The position numbers and the translations under genes are program-made. The notes beneath the pieces were generated by a model. It saw only the letters and a list, made by a program, of their open reading frames with translations. It ran no database searches and was not told the DNA's origin. From the NCBI GenBank assembly GCA_020746875.1, contig JAGTJL010000008.1, forward strand, positions 558,001 through 622,000: DNA of 64,000 bases. The letters are read 5' to 3'. This DNA comes from Rhexocercosporidium sp. MPI-PUGE-AT-0058. Taxonomy: Eukaryota; Ascomycota; Leotiomycetes; Helotiales. This document shows, piece by piece, positions 57,730 through 64,000 of this stretch (the stretch's first letter is position 1; each line of letters opens with the position of its first letter).

Positions 57730-58348
57730 TCATTCCCGTAACCTGTGGCAAAAGGCACCAGCAGTGGCAGGACTTGAAGATGCAATAAACTGGGCATAAT
57801 TGAAATCGCTGATAAAAGTTTGTCTAAAATTACAGGATATTAGTTTTAAACTCTTAAGCAGAACTCAGATGTTCAACTTACACCCAGAACCAGCAACCAA
57901 AGCCACTGCGAGCAAGTGTGTATTTGTGTCTTTTGTTCTTTTCAACAAGTGCAAGAAAACGCTGAACCGTCAAGTCTGGTATAGCTTCGATATTGAAGTC
58001 TCTCAACGAAGATCTGGAATCATGGTAATCGCATGGCCTGACCTTTTACGTACCAGTCTTATCTGTAGCTCTCGCTTTTATCATGTTGAGAGTGACGGAC
58101 TTGCCATCTGTTGTGAGGAGGTAGATGGAGGCATGATTGCCACTGCGAGTATCGTTTTCGAAGAACTTCCCCATGGCATGGATGTTCACTCGAATTGTAT
58201 GACGATGCGGTCCCAATCCTGGGAGGTGATGGTTCAAGAACCCATATAGTATAGTTGTGAAAGGCGTCAAAGTGAACTGGTTGCCTCGAAGTTCGAAAGA
58301 TCCAGGATCCATTTTCGAAATACTTCGTGGACGATGAATGGCCGGCAT
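57730..58348 (-). CDS. Small uncharacterised fungal protein (DUF7770-like?), 174 aa
   Basis: Exons 58348-58050, 58013-57882 and 57823-57730, all joined in phase 2. The frame reads HRHTIRVNIHAMGKFFENDT, SIYLLTTDGKSVTLNMIKAR, then FNIEAIPDLTVQRFLALVEK and HKYTLARSGFGCWFWVQTFI. This layout (beta-rich first half, a helix after DLTVQ, a GCxFW motif, then a DF helix) resembles a widespread fungal domain that I recall as DUF7770; that name is tentative. A second possible start is ATG 58312. It ends 56 bp from the amidase stop, tail to tail. No signal peptide or membrane segment. Function unknown. Confidence 0.7.
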
Positions 58349-58592
58349 GCATTACTACGCATCTTCCTGGGTAGTCAATGCCCTCCATCCACGATTCCCG
58401 CCAGATTCATCGAGGTCGTTCACTGTTTGTTGTGATTGTCGCTTTTTGGCGTGTTTCTCGCTAAAACTTGGCGCTGTTCTGAGCTCCATATCGGTGTGAC
58501 AAACCGTAAAGCACAATCGCTTTATTACTTAGACAATCAGGCTCTACACGCCACTATCCTCTCCGAGAGAAAAGCTACTTCAAGTTAATATC

Positions 58593-59181
58593 ATGGCTGA
58601 TCAGCGTTGTGATGTCCATACTGCAATTGAGGAGAGACTCGTGGAGCTTTACGACCTGGCGTGGAAGAAGAATGACTGCATCTTGTAGTCAATCTATCTC
58701 GCATCATTGCCCGCGTTGCTGGGATTCTGAAGCACTTGGTAGACATACAAGACGGTCGAGTTCAACTCCCACCGGCACGGGCGAGCCACAAGGATATATC
58801 TAGGTATAGTTTGTAAGTCGTTCTTTAAGTCTTTACAAATGACAATGCCTGGTGGCAGTATCTAATGGTTTGTGTAGCACCGATGAGAATGAATTTTCAT
58901 TACCAGAGAGCTTTTACTCATTACTCCCCTACCACCGTTGCCAGATCATCCGCCAAGTCCACCACGAGACAATCTCGATTAATGCGCAATCGCTTCAGAG
59001 GATAAAGCTCTATCTCGTGTCGACGACATGTTCGAGAACGCCAAAAGAAGTTTGGGGAGGTAGAAGAACTGGACGGGAACCGGAAAGATATGTAGGGTTG
59101 AAGGTGGGTGAAAATGTTGACTACATTGAAGATTCATCTGGGAAAGTGATAGATTCTTTGATGTTAGGAAGAAAGCAGTGA
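58593..59181 (+). pseudogene. Small unrecognised gene with a frameshift
   Basis: ATG 58593 opens MADQRCDVHTAIEERLVELY...KKNDCIL and meets TAG at 58686. The next frame continues at once with VVNLSRIIARVAGILKHLVD and RASHKDISRYS to a good donor (GTAAGT at about 58813). After an intron ending TGTGTAG, the frame goes on with TDENEFSLPESFYSLLPYHR and ISINAQSLQRIKLYL. Further on, the frame to the TGA at 59181 and an alternative reading (DDMFENAKRSLGR-stop) compete, which hints at another shift. A one-base change near 58683 is needed to join the first two parts. I do not know the family; charge and helix pattern suggest a small helical protein. Confidence 0.5.
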
Positions 59182-59323
59182 TAGAGGCAGTTATCAAGAC
59201 CAAGTAGTGATATCATAACGCATTTAAGGGAATATTCTAAACAACAATCAAGGGTATCCCGGCAATAACAGCGACAAAACTCCTCTCTCCCCTCCCCTAT
59301 TTGATCCCGATCTTTTCCCTCGT

Positions 59324-60847
59324 TCAGACCAACTCCCCCCTAATCTCAACACCAACACTCCCCAACCTCTCCAAAAACTCCACTCCCAACACAGCGGGAG
59401 TAATAACGCCCCCACCCCCAGCCCTCTTCAGCATCCCCTTCGTATACAAAATCGTCGCCGCACCCTGCGCCAAAAAGGCAGCAGTGAGATGCGCAGACGA
59501 CTCTGCATATGAGAACTCCGCCAGTGCTCTATCAGGAAACGGCCCTTCTTGGGCCGCGATGGCTATAGCTCTTAACGAGATGTTGTTGCTGTTGCCAATG
59601 CTGTCAATTTTGCTGTTGCTTTCTTTGGAGAAATTCGAACTCGTTGAGCCACCCTTAGGAGCCTGGCTCTGGCAATAAATCCGCCTCACCCACCCCAACC
59701 CCATTTTCTCCCTCACGCCCTCTCGACTTTTCACCTCGCGATATTCGTTGTAATAGAAGTCTTCGCCGTAGTAGTGGCCCGAGTCGAGGAGCGCCCAGCT
59801 ACGGTGGATAAGGACGCGGGTCTGCTGGGCGGAAAGGGTGGTTGAGGGGGTGAGGAACCCCAGTGTCAACTCGCGGCGGAGGTTGAGGCGGTTGGTGAGG
59901 CTCGAGGCGGTACAGGTGCGGCCTTGGGCGTGGGAGAGGAACCAGGGGTTTAGAGGGGGGTGACGGGGGGATTTGAGGGTTAGGCTGGAAGTTGTGGATG
60001 TGGTTCTGAGAGATGTTGGGCTGGAGGCTGGGGGTGTTGGATAGCTGGTTTGGTTAGTTAGGATGTAAGTAGATACTTTCGGATGGGAGAGGTACGAGTA
60101 GTCGTTGATGGCGCAGACAACTTCTTTTGTTTGAAGGCTCATCTTGTTCTTCAACTCGAGGACTGCGCAGAGAGTGAGGAGATCCTGTGGTGTGCTTTCC
60201 ACGCTCACATGTGAAAGGATCTGTAGTTGTCAGATTTGTTCACTAGGTATGAGGTAAAGGGTCAAAAAGCCAACGTACAATAGATCTATTCTCCCTCGCA
60301 ACATCGTGATACTTCCGAACCATGCCTCCAAGCCAATGGATATCACTCGCTCTGATTTCGAGTCATTTTCTCATCCTGAAATTGTCGATGGGACCAGTAC
60401 TAGTTACTTACGGATCAAGATAGTGCGTCCCATTGGTCGCACAAGCCTCAATAACCATCTCCCCCCTCCCATTACCAACATCCAACATATTGATAATGAC
60501 TTTCGTTTTCCTTACCAGAGCCTGGATGTCTTCTTTCGTACTCGCACATACTTCGATCGCTATTTCCTCATATTAGCAAAATAATCTTTCATAGTACCAA
60601 CAGCCGTATTTCATCCCAAATAAGATCCCGCGAAGTTAAAGTGACAAAACGTACAAGGCACCAATCTCTCTTCCACTCCCTCCATGTGCTTCAACGCCTC
60701 AACACACTTCCCTAACTCAGCAATATCCCCACCCGCAACTGCCCATCTAATATCTTTCCTCAGAAACTCGTAAACGTGCTCTGTAGTCCTCAAGCCGGTT
60801 TCGCTGCTCATCGGCTCGAGAATGATGAGGTCATACATTCTGCCCAT
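59324..60847 (-). CDS. Saccharopine-dehydrogenase-like (trans-acting enoyl reductase-type) oxidoreductase, 436 aa
   Basis: Exons 60847-60655, 60559-60412, 60351-60279, 60220-59324; phases close. The order YDLIIL ... TEHVYEFLRKDIRWAVAGGD ... LVRKTKVIINMLDVG ... VIEACATNGTHYLDP ... DIHWLGGMVRKYHDVA follows the fungal saccharopine dehydrogenase-like family. In typical members the first strand is followed by a GATGYTG nucleotide loop; here it reads EPMSSETG, so cofactor binding is doubtful. Likewise a GPYxxYG motif after VIIN is replaced by LDVGNGRG. The C-terminal half has a Ser/Thr/Pro-rich insert and FLTPSTTLSAQQTRVLIHRS. It may be a non-enzymatic or altered paralogue. An in-frame ATG nine bases downstream (60838) is an alternative start. 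Confidence 0.8.
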
Positions 60848-62203
60848 GTCTCTTCTAGATTTTCGCGTTTCCTCTCGTTTGTTGAGGCGATGACTTACAG
60901 AAAAGTGCGGGGAGTCGTCGTGTCTTGAGTCGGGATGAAATGAAGCGAGCCGATTGAAAGACCGAAGAATGAGTGAACGAAGAAGAAGCAACGCCCCCAA
61001 GCCCTCTCAAGAAGACAGAACAAGACAGAACCGGTCACTCAAGTAAAAATGTTCAAAAAAAATCTCCGTAAAGTCAAACGATCAAAAGACAGCAGATAAC
61101 AGATCAGACAGGTCTTCGGCCCGTTCAAAGCCGAGAAGTATAATTCGAAATCGAGGACCGGATGAGAAACAAAGTTCGAAGTTCAAAGTTCAAACTGTCT
61201 GACGAAATAAAGTGATGACAAGACCCGGCCAGGAACCAAACTTTATTCAGTCTCCCTTCTTCTTACATGAACAATTTCCAAAGGAAAACCAACGTTGGAG
61301 GAGGTAGAAATGAAACTCACATAGCGTGGTCTCTTGCTCGGAATTACGTATGCAGTCTATACGACGGGAACGCTGTATTTGGAGGTCGTCGTATATCGTA
61401 TCCGTTCAAACAATACGCTTTTTGGTCAGGTTCCATGCACTTGGACCCGAGTCCTCCGGTTCCTCCACTCCACTCTCTTCCTCCATGCCAAGCTGCCAAC
61501 CCACCGCCTGGACATTTTGACGATCATCCCCTCATTTGACCTACTACAGAGTAAATGCAAAACATAAATACACGAAACGAATCCAAGCCCTCACGTTAAA
61601 GTGCTGCCTGGAGGATTCAGCCCGTTGCGCAATGTCGGTAAGTTACGCCGCCGAGTCGTCGTAAGCGAGGAAACCCCTCGCTCAGCCCCTGGATTCGGGT
61701 GTTGTTGGCGATTCATCGCCCTGAGTCGTCTGTACGAGGACCGGCCGAGGAGCGGTCGACTTCGGCGCTTGGCATTTACAATACAGTACATACAGCAAGA
61801 GATACGGAGGAATGATACGCGGATCCGACTAGGTTCGTCACGATTACTTAGTGGGGAGAGAAGGATTATGCTACCGGTCGCCTTGGACTGGTCGGACGGT
61901 CGGCGAAGAAGGGATGGATCGCTGGTTAAAGTTTGATTGCTTGGATTATTTTTAAACTTCACTTACTCGAAATATGAGAAATCGGGGTCGCCTGGATTCT
62001 GACCAGACCCAGTCATCCACGGGTGTATTCGAAAAGTTTCTCGTATTTTGTAGCTTGGATATATCAAGTGGGAGAAGTCAATAATCGTACACCTTTTCTC
62101 ATTACACAACTCCCGGAATATCACACACAATCCTACGCCAGGCCAGCTCTGGCTTCCTTCCCATGGTCCTTGGTCCTGTATGCCTTCCCTTTCCCCGACG
62201 TAA
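60848..62203. other. Intergenic between oxidoreductase and HECT gene
   Basis: No gene is called. The stretch about 61590-61960 is GC-richer and open on both strands but is Arg/Ser-biased without features. A GCGAGG-AAACC-CCTCGC hairpin is at about 61666-61682. Short direct units (GTTCGAAGTTCAAAGTTCAAA) occur at about 61173-61193. Confidence 0.5.
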
Positions 62204-64000
62204 TCAAGCAAATCCAAAGCCTTTTGAATTCTCCAACGCCATCGCCAATTTCTCCCTCAAAACTTCTCTGCTCGAATACTCAGGGAGAAGAAGAATTCCA
62301 TAGCATGTGTAACTGCTTGGCAAGTGCCCATCGTCAATCCCGTTACGCTGCAGCGTGAATTGCAGGTTGCGCATGCCACCGACAGGAACACGGTCGCTCG
62401 CCGTGACGAATTCGAGGAGCTTGCGTTTCTGGGAAAGATCGTAGCGTTTAACTATGCTCCAGAAATCGCGGATAGAGCGGTGGGAGGCGTCCCAGCCTAT
62501 GTAGCGTGTTGCACGTCGCAGGTCGGAGATATCGATCTCTTGTACGCCTTCAACAACTGATTGGAGGGTTTCCGGGTCGAAGAGCGTGATGGACCGCTTG
62601 TCGATGCAGGAAAAGAAGCCCCTTTTGAAGGCCTCAAATTGTGGTTGAACAGATATGTCTGTCAGCCATCGTATGTAGTCGCTCACATAGCTGTTACGAT
62701 TTTCATTGGTGACCGAAGGGGCGTCAATTGGGTTTGAACCGTTGTGTAATTCCGAGAATTGGGGCCAGTGAGTTGATACACCCATCTCTCGGCTAACAGG
62801 CTGGCCAAATTGCTCGACACTGAATTCATACGTGCGTGAAAATATGTCTTCTACCAAACCATCTTTCTCATCCCATTCAAGAAGGGATGTCAGCCCGTTG
62901 GCTAGGTCAGGCCAACCATCCGCGATGTGATGAAGTTCTGTGACTTCCTCGTCCAGCAGCTTTCGATAGAGGGCTTTCGGAAACGTAACTGGTAGAGTGA
63001 GGCCGTTGTACACTGCGAGAGAGACTATCATTCCCAGGAGCTCCAATTTCCACAAAGGCTCTGGAGATCCAGGTAGAAACCAAGTCATCTTCGTTCGTGA
63101 ATCTATAGTAAAGGTGCCTATTCATGTTAGTGGGTTACGTCTGATTAAGAATTGGGGATGTACCATAGTCAGGGTTCAAGGCCTCCGCAATGGCCAGTCG
63201 AAAGAACTCCTGCTGAACTCCACCAGAATCTAGTCCTTCCTCGCCACCTTCTTCGCCGAGTCGAACTTTCAACGGCCGCATCAGCTCGCGCTCTTCCCTT
63301 CTCCATATGGCATTGAAAGTGTCTAAAAGAACATTGGTTCGACGAATTTCAAGTACCATAAACTCGGATGTGGCAGTACGGAGACGGTCGTGTAATTTAT
63401 CCCTTCTATACTTGTCGGTCACTAGACTTCCTTCAGACATGAAATGGGAGACTAGGTGTCCAGTTGTGTGAGCTCTTTCATATGACTGGTTCATTCGAGA
63501 GTAATTTATTGCTCGGAAATATGTCACTAGTGTTGAGGGGTTGAAGAGATATGGATGGTCCAGTAGATGAGCTGTTTTCTTGTTCTGGTCATACGAAAGC
63601 CACTCGAGTGGCATTGCAACTGGATCCAAACGCTCAGCAAAGTACTCAGTGCGGAAGTGGATGTCTCCTAGAAGTAGCGACTTTCTATTCTTGTCTGTTG
63701 GGGTTAGTAACCGAGATATTTATTTGACCAGAGGATGTGAGGACTTACAGATGGCTGCCATCATGGCTAAAGCACCACCAAATGGGCCATCGTTTGGAAC
63801 CTCAGCAGACCCTTCCCATTCTTGTAGCATAACTGCTCTGGCCCAGTCAATAATCAAGGTAGGAACCCGCTTTTCGTGTAAGTCGCGTTCATCATCTGGG
63901 AAGTAGATAATCGGAGCAGTGCCTAGATCGAGGAACTTCAAGGATTCGAGAACCGTTGCCAGCACATCCGGCTCTAGGACCCCGCCATCTCGGGTGCCTT
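62204..64000 (-). CDS. HECT-domain E3 ubiquitin ligase (HUL4-like), C-terminal part
   Basis: The visible part has exons 64000-63749 (open at the edge), 63694-63164 and 63117-62204, joined in phase 1; about 565 residues. The N-lobe shows LLLGDIHFRTEYFAERLDPV, RPLKVRLGEEGGEEGLDSGG with VQQEFFRLAIAEALNPDYG, and TWFLPGSPEPLWKLELLGMI. The C-lobe contains the catalytic Cys in LPSSYTCYGILLLPEYSS, and the protein ends REKLAMALENSKGFGFA, the usual last residues of HECT ligases. Motifs are closest, from memory, to the Hul4/UBE3B branch. Compared with common members, the segment around VPVGGMRNLQFTLQRNG is normal, so the ligase looks functional. The N-terminus lies to the right of the window. Confidence 0.92.

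Noticed and set aside
61601..61936. 111-codon Arg-rich frame
   Set aside because: Open on both strands in GC-rich DNA, so openness is not evidence of coding.

Overview
The window reads as nuclear DNA of a filamentous ascomycete (Pezizomycotina). Most genes are cut by short introns of about 45-130 nt with GT-AG borders, and many families are specific to this group: a PTH11-type receptor with a CFEM domain, Zn2Cys6 regulators, a killer-toxin-like GH18 chitinase, a LysM protein, a PSTAIRE CDK with the fungal insert, and an AcuK-type regulator. A Leotiomycete such as a Sclerotiniaceae relative is my guess from general resemblance; no search was run. For most genes I built spliced models by matching intron borders and reading phase. 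All give clean open frames unless stated.

Layout. 1-1896 (-): CFEM/PTH11 receptor, 3' end outside the window. 3589-5496 (+): flavoprotein-fold (HFCD) protein fused to tryptophan-pair repeats. 7082-13483 (-): 1721-aa GH18 chitinase in 18 exons, divergent from an 808-aa seven-LysM protein at 14803-17357 (+). 17882-18565 (+): unknown protein, followed by a decayed copy of the 3' end of the 3589-5496 gene. 19154-23923 (+): ABCC transporter. 26252-27769 (+): broken amino-acid transporter. 28410-31089 (-): Zn2Cys6 regulator. 32009-33793 (-): membrane protein with an in-frame stop. 35348-37747 (+): MFS exporter. 39154-39786 (+): small signal-peptide/TM protein.

From about 42 kb the window turns to housekeeping genes: acuK (42093-44373), riboflavin kinase (45308-46073), a 53-aa membrane microprotein (48154-48315), cdk1 (49207-50344, -) divergent from an AlkB-like dioxygenase (50909-52104). 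Accessory genes return at 52925-53906 (three CBM1-like modules, -). Then come an amidase (55513-57674, +), a small protein tail-to-tail with it (57730-58348, -), a frameshifted small gene (58593-59181), a saccharopine-dehydrogenase-like oxidoreductase (59324-60847, -), and the C-terminal part of a HECT ubiquitin ligase running off the right edge (62204-64000, -).

Common themes. The left third is rich in surface and cell-wall functions (CFEM receptor, chitinase plus LysM, two transporters, an MFS pump). The chitinase and LysM genes share a 1.3-kb divergent promoter region and very probably work together on chitin. Three loci carry premature stops that can be explained by C-to-T or G-to-A changes, which suggests repeat-induced point mutation or simple decay in the accessory part. 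No tRNA, rRNA, CRISPR array or intact transposon was recognised.
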